Part shown: in pieces, positions 12,240 to 24,875 of the stretch
Layout of the letters: each line of letters starts with the position of its first letter
Position numbering within the stretch: the stretch's first letter is position 1
From: Phymatolithon calcareum
Taxonomy: Eukaryota > Rhodophyta > Florideophyceae > Hapalidiales
Length of the DNA stretch: 64,000 nt
Direction: 5' to 3'
NCBI GenBank assembly: GCA_977006965.1
Contig: OZ345352.1
Location: 4,681,083 to 4,745,082 of the forward strand
Translations under genes and position numbers: made by a program
The notes under the pieces: model-generated
Told to the model about the DNA's origin: nothing
What the model saw: only the letters and a program-made list of their open reading frames with translations
Databases searched by the model: none

Positions 12240-14050
12240 ACATATTGACTGGAAAAATTGATCGCAAGGCGACTGTGCGTCTCCAAGGATACGTTTTAAA
12301 AATGCACGAAACCAGCATCGAACCGGCTAGACTTCGTATTTCTCTACAAGACCGTAGTGATTGTTCCTTGAATGCAGGGTTTGAAATTGCGTTTACGCAG
12401 TGACAACAGGAGCCAGAATACATGGCAGGAAGCAAAAGCAAATCCCATTGTTCACCTTCGAGCAATAGAGACAATTCTAGTGCAAAAATTCAAATAAACG
12501 TCTATTTGGGCGCCCGTCATACTGAAAATACTAGGATATCTTATTGGCTCGGCAGCTGAAGGGGAGTAAAATATACAAACTTGTAGCCTCCACGCCTGAT
12601 AAGACTTTGACATTTTGTACAAGACCATAGTGATTTTTTCATTGAGTGTAGGGATTGAATTTTTGTTTATGTAATGCCATCGGTGTGTAGAATACAAGCC
12701 CAAAAGAAGAGGCAAATCTCATTGTGCTCTTTCGAGAATGAGAGACAATACTAGTGTCAAATATCTCAAAAGAGACTATTCGGGTTCCTGTCATATTTAA
12801 CATAATGGGAGATAGGGTGTTGGGGAGCACAAACCATGGACTTGTAGCCTTCACGCTAACAATAATCATTCCATATCCGTTAGAGTCAATCATGATGACA
12901 TAAACAGTAGTAAACCAGTCATTAACTGATCATAATCTATGGTCCTGTACCAGACCGTGGTGATTTGATCACTGAGTGCAGTATTCTAAATTACGGTGAC
13001 GCAGTTTCGTTAGGGTCCAGAATACAAGGCCGAAAGCAATGGCAAATCCCCTTGTACAATTTCGAGAAACAGAGACAATGCTAATTCCAATGATTTCAAA
13101 AACGTCTTTTCGGGCGCCTGTTATACTTAACATGAAGAGATATCTCATTGCACGGCAAGATTCTGGTAAGAAAAATCATTTCCCTGTAGACTCTGCGGCT
13201 GGTTAGATCCAAATTTTTTTCCTGGTAAGAGTAAACTATGATGTCCATGACTGTAGTAGAACAGTTTCTGGCTGGTTTTCTATTTCCTGTCGCGTACTTA
13301 CTATCAAAGAGAATTGAGTTCATACGCAAAATATTTTGTATTTATAATCACCGATAGGATATCTGTTTTGGATGGGACTCCAAAGTATCATAGATCCAAG
13401 TGCATGGTAGAGGAAAGTGTATCCCGCATATATAGAAATGTTTCTGTACATATCAATTACATCCATTAATTTACTTTTTCTTTACTCCGGCAGGATATAA
13501 AACGGTCTAGGGGCTCACCTGATTCTGCGTACTCAGGATAATGGGAAGTACATCTTCTATTATGACGGCCGAATCATTCTTACTGAAGAGTAGCAATTTG
13601 GCAAAACGGAAATGGAGGAGCTAGTGAGGAAACAGAGTATTCATGAGCTGGCATCGATAACGCCTTCCTCTTCGAGAGTACAGGGGAGAACTTGAGAATA
13701 GTATGCAGGATATGAGGTGCACGGAGCACAAAGCACGTGTAGGAAGGAGCGCTCACTGTGGTAACGGTCAGAACGCAGACCCGGCTTATCGCCTTTTCTG
13801 TGTTTCTCTATAGCTTACATAGCCGATGCTACCCACGTCAATACAATTTGAAGCACGAGACCTTTTCATCTCCAGCTGTGCGCATCACATTGTGTATATA
13901 TACTCTCGTGTTCTCTGGATATGCAAAAAAATGTGACTCACGTGACGCCCGGATGTTGCTTCTGTCTGCAGGACGGAAGTCTTGATTGGTCTCAAAAAAT
14001 CTGCAATCTATGCATCAATAGCGTGCTTTGAAAACTTAACTGCGGCCTTC
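12240..14050. repeat. Long dispersed repeat D/E, copy 1
   Basis: The first part holds three family D units with TGCAGGGTTTGAAATT-like phrases near 12,376, 12,648 and 12,977. The second part (about 13,440-14,050) matches 16,140-16,880 through phrases such as TGTACATATCAA, CATCCATTAATTT, CTCCAGCTGTGCGCATCAC and CTGCAATCTATGCATCAAT. Copy 2 lies in the same orientation 3.2 kb away. No protein is recognisable. It could be the internal part of a decayed transposon. Confidence 0.6.
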
Positions 14051-14396
14051 TTTGCGAAGATTTGCATTTTGTGAGATGTAAACAAGTTCTTACTCGATCA
14101 CAAATTTGCAATAAATTTGAAAAGATTTCATCTAAGTAGGCACATTCCGTCAGCAGAGGCGTGCCGGTCGACGCCAGGTATTCTGTAGATAGCAGTAGCC
14201 CTTTGAATTTGGTTTATATATTCGTCAGGATTAGTAGGGTAGGTAGTAGGATAGGTACCAGGCTTGATACCTGGCTAGGTAGCATTACTGATCTTCCCAT
14301 TCACCCGGTGGTAGTTTATATTTCGTCAGTGACGTTTACGAGCCCCTTTCTCACTCAAGTGCCAACCTCTCACGAACAAATCCATCTTTCACAAAA

Positions 14397-15187
14397 ATGC
14401 CGACGCGGATGGAGCTCACTCTGGATGAGAAGCTGAAGCTGAAGATTGGGAAGCTTGAGGCGAAAATCTCTCTTCGCGATTATACTTATCGCGAGATAGG
14501 GCGTGTCGTGCGGTCTAATGCGAATAAGAAAGCTTTACCGCGGAGCTGGCTTTAGCAAGGGTATAATCGCTTCTGCCCTGCCCCGTTTGATTATAGAAAC
14601 TTCCATAATTCTATTCCTAAACCTCTGATCGTGAAGCTGAAGAGGATGGAGAGCAGACTATTCAATGGTGAGCAGTTCGAACCTACCGAGCTTGGTCTTG
14701 ACAATTTCGAGAGGGTCTCGGCAGAGCGTGGAGACTCACGAACTAAGTACACATATCTGACACAACTCCAGATCCACAATAACTCTATAAAAGAGTTCTA
14801 TTCCCTTGCTCATGCCTGCCTAAGAGAGCGAGTTGAAGAAGCAGCAGGAAATAACAACAGAGTGTGCTGAAGCGATTTGAATACAGCCTTCTGGAGCTCT
14901 TCGACAAGACAACAGTCCAGGACAAGCCGATATCCTCGGTTTTTGGTAATTAAATACCTCACGAGTTGTATGGAATCGTTCCTTATTCTGACTGCTTTGC
15001 GGTTTGGAGAGTTCTTGTACTGCTACTTCGCGAAGGGGGCTCTATCGATGGCGGGATTCATAATGATGGCGTTCATATAATTGAAGACGTCGGAGACTTT
15101 GCGATATGGACAAAAGAACTATACACTCTCTTCCGACTAGTATCAGGAGCAAGCGAAGGACGTCTCTTATTTTATAGTTCTAGATAA
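14397..15187 (+). pseudogene. Unidentified protein, broken by in-frame TAG and a shift
   Basis: ATG 14,397 follows the context ACAAAA. The frame reads MELTLDEKLKLKIGKLEAKI, reaches TAG at 14,553-14,555, and continues in the same frame to 14,868 (LGLDNFERVSAERG, then LAHACLRERVEE). A second frame then carries on as LKRFEYSLLELFDK, one TAA, and ends with GVHIIEDVGDFAIWTKELYT at 15,187. A TATA-like TTTATATAT lies at 14,213-14,221. The sequence is helical and charged, about 260 residues in total, and I do not recognise it. It is flanked by the two D/E repeat copies, so it may be their internal coding region or cargo. Confidence 0.4.
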
Positions 15188-15479
15188 AGTAAATGGTAAA
15201 GAACAATAAAATAGTTTCACGCAATTCTGATATTTGGCATTGCTCCACTGAAATGTAAACGAGTTGAATAGTCATTTCTTTACTCGTGCTCTCCGAATTT
15301 GTAAAGCTAACATGCAGGTGAATTAGTTTCTTCGCCAGCTGCGTCATCAAAGTCGTGTCCAGGGCTTCAAAATAAACTGGCTCAAACATTGTTCTTTTTT
15401 ATGTATATGCACCAAGCTGAACGAGGTTAGGAGGACATTTTTGGGGTATGAGCCAGCTGTATTCTCCTGCCTGAATATA

Positions 15480-17185
15480 TTTAACCCGTTGCTGACGTGT
15501 TTCTGGAGTCTATCACAAGAACCCAAAAACCAATTGTGGATGCCGTGCTGTCAGGGCGGAGAATGCCTGAAGCCAAGGAAAATACCATTTTGCAATTTTG
15601 AGAAACAGGGACAATGCTAACGCCAAAGAGATCCATAAAAGTCTTTTTCGGTCGCCTGTCATACTTCACAAAACGGAAGATCTCAGTGGCTTGGGGGAAG
15701 AAAAATCATGAGCTACGAGTCTCTGCGCTTGGTCGGGAACAAAATCATTCTCTAACTGGTTAGAGTAAATTATGATGTCATGGAAAGTAGTAAACTTGTT
15801 TCTATCGATTTTGACTCTGTTGTGCTCTAATTACACAGCAGTGACTTGATCCTTGAGTGCAGGCTTTAGAATTTTGTTTATAAAGTGATAAAAAGGTGCA
15901 GAACACGAGGCCGGAAGCCAAGCAAAATCCCAGTTTGCAATTCTAAGAAAAAGAAACAATTCAAATTATAAAGACCTCGAAAAAGTCTATTCCGGCCCCT
16001 CTTGAAGCTTGCATGTTTAATTGGCCGTCATGTCTTCGCCGACCAAGTGGTCTTAATGATCCCCTACAGTCCTGGTGATAATCGAAACATGCCGGTGGAG
16101 TTCATGGAAGAAGAAATTGTATCTAGCACGAAGAACGGTGATGCTGTACATATCAAATTCATCCATTAATTTTCTTTTTCTAAAATCCGGCAGGAGCTCA
16201 AAGTTCACACTCAGCGAAAAGTGAGTCTCCAAAAAGACAATTTGAAGTATAATTTCTATTGCAAATGGTGAAACGTTTTAGATAATAGTGACATTTCGGC
16301 CAAATGGAAATGGAGAAGCTAGTGTGAAAAGAGGATCGAGGAAGTGAGATCGAAGGCGGCTCCCGCTCAGAGATCACAGAGGAGCATTAAGCGTTACTAT
16401 ACAGGAAAAGAGGTCCACGGAGAACAAAGCACGCGCAGAAAAGAGTGCTTAGTGTGGCAACAGTCTACGACGCCGACCCCGGTGTGCCAATAACAACAGT
16501 TTGCGACTATTACCGCCTTCTCTGTGTCTCTCACTAGCTTGTATAGCAGATGCCACCCATATCACTCATAGTACTTCTGATGAATCTCATCTTGTAGCTC
16601 GAAAATTATTTTGAAAGACGAGAGCATTTCAGCTCCAGCTGTGCGCATCACGTTGCACACATATTCTCACTTGTTAAGTGAATGTGGAACTGGAAAATGA
16701 ATTGGGTGACGCCTGGATGTTGTGTCTACCAGCAGTGCTTCCCGAATCGAGTGCGTGGGTTGCGATCAAACACTCGGTATGGTACATTTTGCGTCTGCGG
16801 GATGGCAGCATGTAACTGGTGGAACTACTGGGTTGTCACAAAGCGGCTGCAATCTATGCATCAATTGAATGTCCTGAAGACCGTACTTAGGCTTTCTGTG
16901 ATACGTAGTACAATGAAGCGGGCGGAAGCCCAGAAGAGCTGTATAGAAACGTCAACGAAAAATTTCACCGTGGGTGTGAGTGTATAGTTTTTTGAAAATA
17001 GCACCTATTCGTACGGCACAACCGTCTCAGGAGGATGCCGGTTCAGTTGCATGCTTCAGTTGATTTGCCTCTACGAGATGTCATTATCTAATTGGTGTAA
17101 GTACTGGGTGGGTTTTAGAAAAGCTGCAATTTATGCATAATTTCCATATCCTGAAAACTAGACTGAGGTCTTCTATGATGACTAT
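15480..17185. repeat. Long dispersed repeat D/E, copy 2
   Basis: Same order as copy 1: family D units (near 15,500-15,700 and 15,865), then the CATCCATTAATTT and CTCCAGCTGTGCGCATCAC segment, then two versions of a CTGCAATYTATGCAT phrase at about 16,848 and 17,126. The second version shows that the 3' end itself was partly duplicated. Confidence 0.6.
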
Positions 17186-17189
17186 GAGG

Positions 17190-18000
17190 AAAATCATAGA
17201 GGCCTAGAAGACTTGCATAGTGCGAGGCAGAGAAATGCCAATGAGCATTCTCGCCATTGAAGACATCTCGCTCCTTCTGGGTAGCAAATTGATACATAAT
17301 TTGTAAAGCACTTTTAAATAGTGAATACACTATGTAGGGATACATAAAGACAAGATCAATGTGACACTGGTGTCTGGCATGCGAATTCAATTTATTTTTG
17401 CCCAAGCATGTTGAATTTATTTGAAATTCTTTCTATGATAGGTCTCTGTGTCAGATTTTAATTAAATCATTGAAACGTGTGGCTTTGAAACTGCTCCGTT
17501 TCCAGATGTCCTCCACCTTTTGGCGTCGAGTACGAAGTAAGCAAAGCGTAAGGAACCGTATCATATGAGGATGGAAGCAAGTGAATTTTGATAAACGGCT
17601 ACAGCAAGTGTTGAAATGCAGAATAGAATTTCAGATGTGAAAAAACACCTCGGAAGTCTTGTGTAATGAGAGACACGATCTTGATGCAGAGCAGATGACT
17701 GTTCAATTATCTCTGCATAGTGTTGTCTCTACGTGATTATAAGACGAATAGATAATAGATTTTGAGATCCTGCAGATAATTGAAAGTGAGGGATAGTCTT
17801 ACTAAACACTTTATGATATACGTACTACTCTCTTGTCGAGTGTTGTGTGCAGTAGAAATCATCTTCGCGTTCTGAAAACGTCTCTTCGAGCTGTGAACGA
17901 TACTATTGCTTCCTTTCACACGGAGAGCTGTCTTCCAAGAAACACATAAACGCAGATTAAAGCCAATAAAGTCGCATTCAATTATAGAGTATTAGTAGTA
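17190..18000. other. No recognisable feature
   Basis: AT-rich, only short ORFs on either strand; nothing supportable. Confidence 0.3.
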
Positions 18001-18175
18001 GTTTTGCGCTACTATTTTGTACGGGAGTTAGTGAAGACGGAGAGATCAGAGCCACTCTTTCATCCGTCCGCGACTGGACAATGGCCAAGCGATTTCAGTT
18101 TAGATCGCGTTTACGAGTTTGCGCCATACCTGAGCATGCTCCCCACTCCGCAATATGCTTGCATGATGCACCTGA

Positions 18176-18708
18176 AGTTCAATTGAGAAGGCGCCCAAAC
18201 TTCTCACCGAGGAAGACCGTATCATCGTATATGAGACTGCTTCCACGGAAGCATACTGCGCACTAATCTCGCTAATTGTACATTTTGAGGAAGTAACTCG
18301 CTGTCTGAACTCTAGGAGCGCTTGTCAAGCTTCAATTAATGGCGTGCAAGCACGCGCTCGGTTCAGACGTATAACGAAAAAGTGGAAAGCTGGAAGCATG
18401 GCGCTCGTAAAGAAGGACAGTGGGAAGAGGAGACAGTGGAGCAAGATGAGATCATTGCCTACATGGTCGGTAGAATGATGAATATTTCGACAACGCAGAA
18501 GAAAAGGTATCGCAAGCGACGTTACGGCGAAAGTACAATACATGATATATTTGAAGCTATTTTCTTTCGCTTGAAGCCCCGTTTGGAGATACTCGTAGAG
18601 GAATCTTGTCGATATACGTGTAGAATCTTGGGTCTAATAAAAACTGGACTAATTTTACATAAACGAATTGTTCTAAAGCTCGTTACACTATACTATTGCA
18701 TGGATTGA
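18176..18708 (+). pseudogene. Decayed unidentified coding sequence
   Basis: A frame with no ATG is open from 18,176 to 18,478 and reads like protein (KLLTEEDRIIVYETASTEAY, then FRRITKKWKAG). A second frame, open 18,382-18,708, is also protein-like (VEQDEIIAYMVGRMMN). Together they suggest one helical, basic protein with a frameshift near 18,400. It could be the DNA-binding N-terminus of a transposase, but no family motif is visible. Confidence 0.3.
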
Positions 18709-19256
18709 GCTCCTCCCTCTGGGCAGCAGAGCCTTTGCCGAGTAGTTTCCTGAAAGATATTTTCGGACCATAGCGAAATAGGGTTGTATAAGAAACCAAA
18801 GGATGTGGATATGGGTTAATGAGTACACACGCTGGAGATATGACTTGGAAGCTGTTCGTAACATGTGCTTACGGCAGCACCACCGTGGTAGAGATGGCAC
18901 AGAGAAAATCGTCACAAATAAGTCCATGCGCGCTAAAGCACACGTGCTGGTCATTTGTTTGAACATTTCCCCTGTCCTCTACACTGGAGGTCGGTTACAT
19001 ACAAATTACTGGAAAAAGAAATAATTTTTTTGAAAGAGCCTAGTCACGTCCTGAGTACCGTGGTTGTGAACCATAAATCCAAATCCTCTTTTCTCAAATG
19101 TAAATTCGCTATGAAAAGAGAAGGACTATGTGAGCCGTAATTAATACTCTACAGTGCTCTGCCTGATGGTTCAATATGGAGTATCTCAGAGCATCTGCAA
19201 ATCCATTGCTCTCTCGCTATAAAGAAATATCTCTTGACATGCAGAGACGATTCTAG

Positions 19257-20500
19257 TCACGCATGAAGCGAAAACTGAAGAAAATGTATTTCAAGGAAAG
19301 GCATGCTGTTAGACCTGATGAGTTCATCAGTAAATACGTCTCCGTGCGTGACATAGAGCCAGCTACTCCATCCATTGCAATAAATTGCGAATGGTGCACG
19401 TACAAGATATAAAAGAATTCTTATCCAAGAACTAATACTCTCTCCAGGAAGGTTCAAGAAGAAACTGTCTACTGCTGAAAGTACCAGCAGCGATTGCTCG
19501 ACAATCGAATCACGGCTGCTCGTACTCTCGTTTTCAATTAGATCTTGAAGTGGGAACAAGCCCATATGCTCAAGAATGTATCGGAACAGCGTAATAGTCT
19601 TCGAAAAGAGCTCAAGGAAATTCTCGAGGAGACTGAAAAGATGAAAGTCTAAATCGTCAGAATTAAGGACTTTCTGAACCGGAGGAAGAAAAGAAACATG
19701 GTCGGGGGAGGCCGTCCCACTCGTGCTGCTCAGAAAAGTACCAAGAAAAAAATGGAGATAAGATACGCTCTCAATGGCCACATCATTCCGTTCCTGCTTC
19801 CTCCAGGAAGAAGCGGAGAACAGCTTTGATTCTATGGTTCTAAGCTGTTTAAAATTTGGTACAAGAAATAAAAATGTAGCACATTGAGATGCGACGATGG
19901 TGCAGACAGCAATATCTGTAGGCATCCTCGTCACGGGTGCGGCTCACCTCTGGACAGTAGAAGACCGCTGTCTTCGTGGTGTAGGAAAATGAAGCCGTTT
20001 CGGGACACCTGCCCTCGGTCCTATCACTATCCTACTGCAACCTATACATCTAGTTCTATTTCTTTTTATTGGCCCATGATAAAAACCGCGCGCAGCTGCG
20101 GAACAGGCGGTAGATATTCCTGGCTGAGGTCGTGAACAGTTACTTTAGGCCCCAAGCAGTTAGGAGATGCTTTTATTTTGAAATAAAAACTATCTTGGCA
20201 GATACGGAGGTGAAGCGGTTTTTTAAGTGGTATGGCGCGTCGCAACGGGCAGACGCACAACATGTACTTGTCAGGACAGTGGCGGATGCATCTCCGGTGC
20301 TAGCGATAGCAGCGCGGAGTGCCGCGCAGCGTTAAAAACAAGCGTACGATGTATTTTGCCAGCTGGAGGGACAAAGCTGTTATTTATGGTGTAGTGCGTC
20401 ACACGGGCACGGGCACGGATTGATTTGCTCGGAGGAGCGGTAGATGGATTTCCGATGCTGTGCATCCCAGCCCGGCGGGTACGAACGCGCGTTTAATGAG
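19257..20500. other. Decayed coding region, strand uncertain
   Basis: The minus strand has a 225-codon open frame (19,257-19,934) with no recognisable domain. The + strand of the same interval reads as broken but more protein-like pieces: MKRKLKKMYFKERHAVRPDE, then a coiled-coil-like LRKELKEILEETEKMKV, then GHIIPFLLPPGRSGEQL. I favour a decayed + strand gene with the long minus frame as its shadow. Neither is identified. Confidence 0.3.
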
Positions 20501-20502
20501 TG

Positions 20503-21100
20503 TATGATTCTACACGTTCTTCAAAGTCAGAGAATTCAAAGCTGCATAATTTTCGAATTTTTGCAGCTTTGATTTCTGTGACTTTGAAGAACGCGGCGTA
20601 TCATATATCTTGTCCAAGATCCTACTTTATAATTACTTTTTCTGCAAGTCGCATCCATCCTGGCGCTCTTTCATTTCGGTTCGCCCACAGAAACTCGCAA
20701 GGTACTGCTGGAATGAACTCCTGAACGCGGGTTTTGTGGTGCCATGCGCGTCGCTCTGCGTGGAAGGGAACATGGTTCGTCGGGATGGGCGCGACATGCT
20801 GAAAAAGACGCACGAAACAGAATTTGGTAATGAGTATATGATAACCCATAGTCTTCAACGTCACGTAAATCAAAGCTACATAGAATAGCAAATTATGCAG
20901 CTTTGAATTATGTGACTTTGAAGAATGTGGGGTATCATACTTCTTTTACAAGATCCTACATTGTATTTTAATTTTCCAGAAGCCGCAAAAATAATTAGAA
21001 TGTCGGATCTTGTCAAAGAAGTATCATACCCCACGTTCTTCGAAGTCCCAGAGTTCAAAGCTGCATTTTTCCTAACTTATGCAGCTTTGAAATACGTGTT
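20503..21100. repeat. Fold-back elements H1, H2 and H3
   Basis: H1 (20,503-20,605) and H2 (20,837-20,939) are about 103-bp hairpins with ends TATGAT.. and ..TATCATA. Their arms contain CACGTTCTTCAAAGTC and a core AATTCAAAGCTGCATAA. H3 (from 21,022) is the same with a decayed right arm. Between them, shorter inverted pieces (AAGATCCTAC.. and its complement) form a second, outer layer of inverted repetition. Relatives are at 24.5-24.9 and 26.0-26.3 kb. Probable non-autonomous MITEs; their transcripts would fold into long hairpins. Confidence 0.8.
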
Positions 21101-21129
21101 TTCTAAGTACTTCTGGAACAAAGTCTTGG

Positions 21130-21810
21130 ATTTTGGCACACCAACTTCCCGATCGCGGAGAGTTTCGCTCTTAGAACAGATCTTTGCGCCTCGATGAGAC
21201 CTTTCGAACAGTACTAAGCGCGTAACCATGGGCAAACGGGAAGTCGGTGCCCCGAAAACCGTGGAATTGGTTCAAAAATCTATAGAAAATATCATTCTAA
21301 ATTTAAATTGGCGACTTTCCCAAAAATAGAGGGCGCCAATTTTGCCCGCCAAAAGTTATAATCCAATTTTTTATAGATTCTTAGCCACACTCCACAGTAT
21401 TCGGCGCACCATCTTTCTCTTCGCGCAGAGTTACGCGCTTGCTACCGTTCCAAAGATCTCATGAAGGCCAGGAGAGTGGTACCAAGCGCGTAATTCCGCG
21501 CGAGCGGGAAGATGGTGCCCCGGATCCGCGCGCTACGTTGAGAAAATTAGTATAAAGTAGATTTCTCTCCGCTCTGGTTTGAAATTCATATGTCATTCAT
21601 GATTATTATGAAGGTCATTTTCATTGGCTGCAATCGCATTGGCAGGCCAATAATATGCTGCCATACATTATTTACAAGTGCAAGTTATCAGCTTTGTCCG
21701 CCAGTAATATCTCGCCATAAGACTTATACAAGCAACTGTCAACAGTACTCGATTTTACCTATTTCAACGTTGCATTATAAACGGTTATTTAAATTTTTAT
21801 AACGTTATAA
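21130..21810. repeat. Family A palindromic repeat, copy 2
   Basis: Two GTACC-centred degenerate palindromes (about 21,140-21,250 and 21,395-21,520) flank an AT-rich spacer. The tail shares GCCAATAATAT and TCTCGCCATAAGAC with 4.8 kb and 50.6 kb. Confidence 0.7.
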
Positions 21811-21859
21811 AAAAGTGGTCGTTAAGTATAAGCACGCTATAATCAAAACGTGGAACATT

Positions 21860-22428
21860 TTCCTTCCCAGGTTTGTCCTAAGTGTGCACTGGGTATCTTT
21901 TATTTCTGCCTCACCGATGCTTTCCTGAAGTTCAATTAATGAATTCATACCTTGTAGTAATGTTCCAGTTTAGCTACGATATGATACATGAAGAGTCTTA
22001 TATTATTGTGTTTGCTTGTTGAAATGGGGTTAAACTTGATCTTCAATGCGTCCCATGTTATCTGATTGTCCTCATGTTCTCAAGAATGATGGTTCACGGT
22101 TCTGAATATTCCAAGCTCGTAAACCGCATGTAGTAGCATTTGATACAGTGTGGATTTTGCTTGAAAGTATTTATTTTTTGTGTAGGGGTCCACTCCAGAA
22201 TCACAAGCGCAAGTCTGTAATCAAGAGGCTATCATTTGAGTTTGTTAAAGAAGAGCAAAGTCCTAATATCTAACTGATATTGCCATCGGTGTTGTCAAGA
22301 ACGCGGTGTCTGTTACTCAACAAGCTCCAGATAACTGTGGGCAGAAGAGATATACTTTCTTGTCAAATACTGTCCTCTAACTTAGCGGAGTAATCATCCT
22401 TGACAGGCGAATAGATTATCACCGTAAA
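21860..22428. other. No recognisable feature
   Basis: AT-rich, short ORFs only. Confidence 0.3.
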
Positions 22429-22429
22429 A

Positions 22430-23818
22430 TTGTGTGGAACTCCCATTTTCAACTTCGCGAGGCTAACAAATGTCACCGTAAAACCAATGGAGGGACTGTA
22501 TCCAAAGTTCACAAAACGTGTCTTGATACGAGGTGAGCAGTGTTCTGCGGACGGAAGAGATCGAATTTTGCCTGTTGACCTAATGAATTTCAGTTCTTTA
22601 TCATTGGGTTCTTACTCTATCCATTATACCGTTAAATGGAGCTCTTGTCACTGTATATATAATGAGGAAGAAGTCTTTGCATCCCTGGGTGATGTTCAAT
22701 ATACAGTACTGCAGAATGATGACGTAATGTGCGAAAATAGTTTGTTGAGAAAGAGTGTCATATCAAGGTGCTGCGGTGGCACTAATAGTGCAGCGAAAAA
22801 CAAAAGAGCCGAGGAAGACGCAGCAGTGAAGAATTTCGATCCGAAGACAAACGAAGACAATTGTATGTGGAAGTTGTGAATCTAGTTTCTGATAATCAGG
22901 AAGAACCATCTGAACCGAACGGCAAACGTATCAGGGATGATAACGTTGGTAACAATGCCGTGGTTGCTTGAGAAACCTCTCGGTCGGAAGCTGGAACGAA
23001 GACAATGTCCGGGAAAAAGGCAGCGACGCCTGAGAGCGACAGGCAAGCAGTCACCGAGACCGTGAGTAACACGCATAGTAAGAGCTGTATCGTAAGAAAG
23101 TGGCAAGCGAAAGAAAGCTAAGGACGAAGGCGTTGAAACTGGTTGACGAGGAGAAAGTAGATGAAGCGGAAGATAATTCGCTGGAACGCGAAATGTAAAC
23201 AAACTCTGAGCTTTCGACTCCTTCGGCCAATAAGTCAAGCACTGGGCTCTCGCTAGCACAGGAAATAGACTGCAGCTTGAGATTAGAGGAAAAATGTTTC
23301 TGAGATGCCCTTGACACTCTACTAGACGAAGTGTAAGAAGAGAAGATGAGGATGGTGTTGCTGGACAGTGTGGGAAAGATGAAAAAATATCGGCGGGGAA
23401 AGGACTGCGGAAGACATCTCTGAGAACGAGGATTTGGGAATATGTGAAGCAATTTGATGAGGTATATGAATCGAAAAGTTTCCAAGACGACGCCATGAAG
23501 GGTTTGGCATCCTTAATGATGGAAACCGCAGAGACGTTGAGAGCACCTGTATTAAGAAGTCGGGTTGTGGCTGAAATGGAGGGACATAGAGTGCAGGAGC
23601 CACAGAGAGCTTTCAAGAAGTATACTGAAAGAAAGTTTAAGCCAACAAAGGAGGCATCGTTCATCTTGGTGGGGACGGGAAGAGATCCATTGCCGCTATT
23701 CGTGTTGCCGCTGAGAAATGTTTACAAAATCCGCATATGCGCTTACTATAACGAAACTAGCAGTATTATCTCAGAAGAAATCATACTTTACAGCGATAAC
23801 GAATCTACATGGCACTGA
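22430..23818 (+). pseudogene. R1 family, most complete copy
   Basis: The N-terminal frame 22,430-22,879 (opens with TTG) contains LGSYSIHYTVKWSSCHC and EEEVFASLGDVQYTVLQND. A second frame continues with an acidic linker (NQEEPSEPNGKRIRDDNV). After several shifts, frame 23,444-23,818 gives the helical C-terminus (MKGLASLMMETAETLRAP, then ASFILVGTGRDPLPLFVL). Other copies: N-terminal at 26.3, 50.7 and 53.3 kb; C-terminal at 5.1 kb and, minus strand, 25.2 kb. The original protein was about 400 residues or more. I know no family with these motifs; repetition with stops suggests it is carried by a mobile element. Confidence 0.5.
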
Positions 23819-24000
23819 ATGATACTCGTGCGCCGCTGCTGTCCAGCCAGAATTTTATCATCGGCAACGAGTGTACGTGGCCTGCCATGCTACGCCTGGG
23901 CAGCTGTTCCCCAGCTGGAATCATAGTTAATATCGACAACGCATCTACGTTACATTCTACGATACTTGTCGGCAGCAGCTGCCGAGCTCGTATCATACCA
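23808..24000. repeat. Remnant of the 72-bp palindrome array
   Basis: Three degenerate units related to the 5.7-6.5 kb array (ATGATACTCGTG.., CTGGGCAGCTGTTCCCCAG, GGCAGCAGCTGCCGAGC). Spacers resemble GACAACGCATCTACGTTACA. As at 5.7 kb it starts where the R1 C-terminus ends. Confidence 0.75.
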
Positions 24001-24545
24001 CTGTGGAAGGGGGCGGAAGAAGGACGAGATTGAGCACCCGCCGCCGCTTTATGCACCAGACGGCGGCGGTCGGTTCCTCGGCACGGGGTTGCATTGTGAG
24101 CCGCAGAAGGCGCACTGTGACTTTTCCTGGTAAGGGTTTGCGCAAGAACTTCGGGGTGGCCTACGTCTTCCGGGATATTTTTCTATTGTGACTTCGGACA
24201 AGTCCACGCCGCTTTGGGTGAGTCGTGGATCGCACCGTTCCGTGTATCGGACGGCGGAGTAGAAGAGCAAGCTGGCAAAACTATTGGCGATGGAGAAGAT
24301 CATGATTCCGCCGTTTTCCATCTTCTTCGGTCGTGGTGATCTGACACAGGGGGGTGCCGCATTCGACGATGCAGAGCGGGACCAAGATGAGCCACATGAT
24401 GTTCTGCTGAGGTATCACTTGTTCTTCGTGCGGGAGGAAGTTCTACTCACCGATTCTAATTCGTATTTTGCCGGGTTGAGTCCTCTTGCTGATCCGAAGA
24501 TGCGCCCGACGTGCAGAAAAATATTTATAGAGTAGGATTGTGTGA
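24001..24545. other. GC-richer stretch, no recognised gene
   Basis: Locally more GC-rich than its surroundings with overlapping ORFs (+ 24,284-24,535; - 24,049-24,321). The minus frame has a Cys pair (QCAFCGSQC) but no complete zinc-finger pattern. Unassigned. Confidence 0.25.
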
Positions 24546-24551
24546 AAGAAT

Positions 24552-24875
24552 TATGATACCCCACGTTTTTCAAAGTCACATAATTCAAAGCTGCATAAAT
24601 TGGTATTTTATACAGCTTTCAATTATGTGACTTCGAAGACGAGAGGTTATCATACACTCATTGCCAAATCCAATTTCGTACTTTTTTTTCAGTATATCAC
24701 GCGCATACCGCCAAACCATGTTCCCGGCCACGCACAGAAAAATAAGTACAAAGTAGGATTGTGTGAGAGAAGTATGATAACCACTCGTCTTCGAAGTCAA
24801 ATAATTCAAAGCTACATAAATTTGTAATTTATGCAACTTTGAATTATGGGACTTCGAAGACGAGTGGTTATCATA
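24552..24875. repeat. Fold-back elements H4 and H5
   Basis: H4 (24,552-24,654) and H5 (24,773-24,875) are each about 103 bp, with TATGATA at the left and TATCATA at the right. Both have the AATTCAAAGCTGCATAA / TTATGCARCTTTGAATT stem. They are separated by about 118 bp that is itself an imperfect inverted repeat (CACTCATTGCC.. against GTGTGAGAG), so the whole looks like hairpins nested in a larger fold-back. H5's arms match almost completely. Confidence 0.85.

Noticed and set aside
19257-19934. 225-codon minus-strand ORF as a gene
   Set aside because: No domain, and the + strand reads more like decayed protein, including a coiled coil. Probably an antisense shadow.
24049-24321. Cys-rich minus ORF as a zinc-finger protein
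   Set aside because: Only three Cys in a cluster and no fourth ligand at suitable spacing; no relative in the window.
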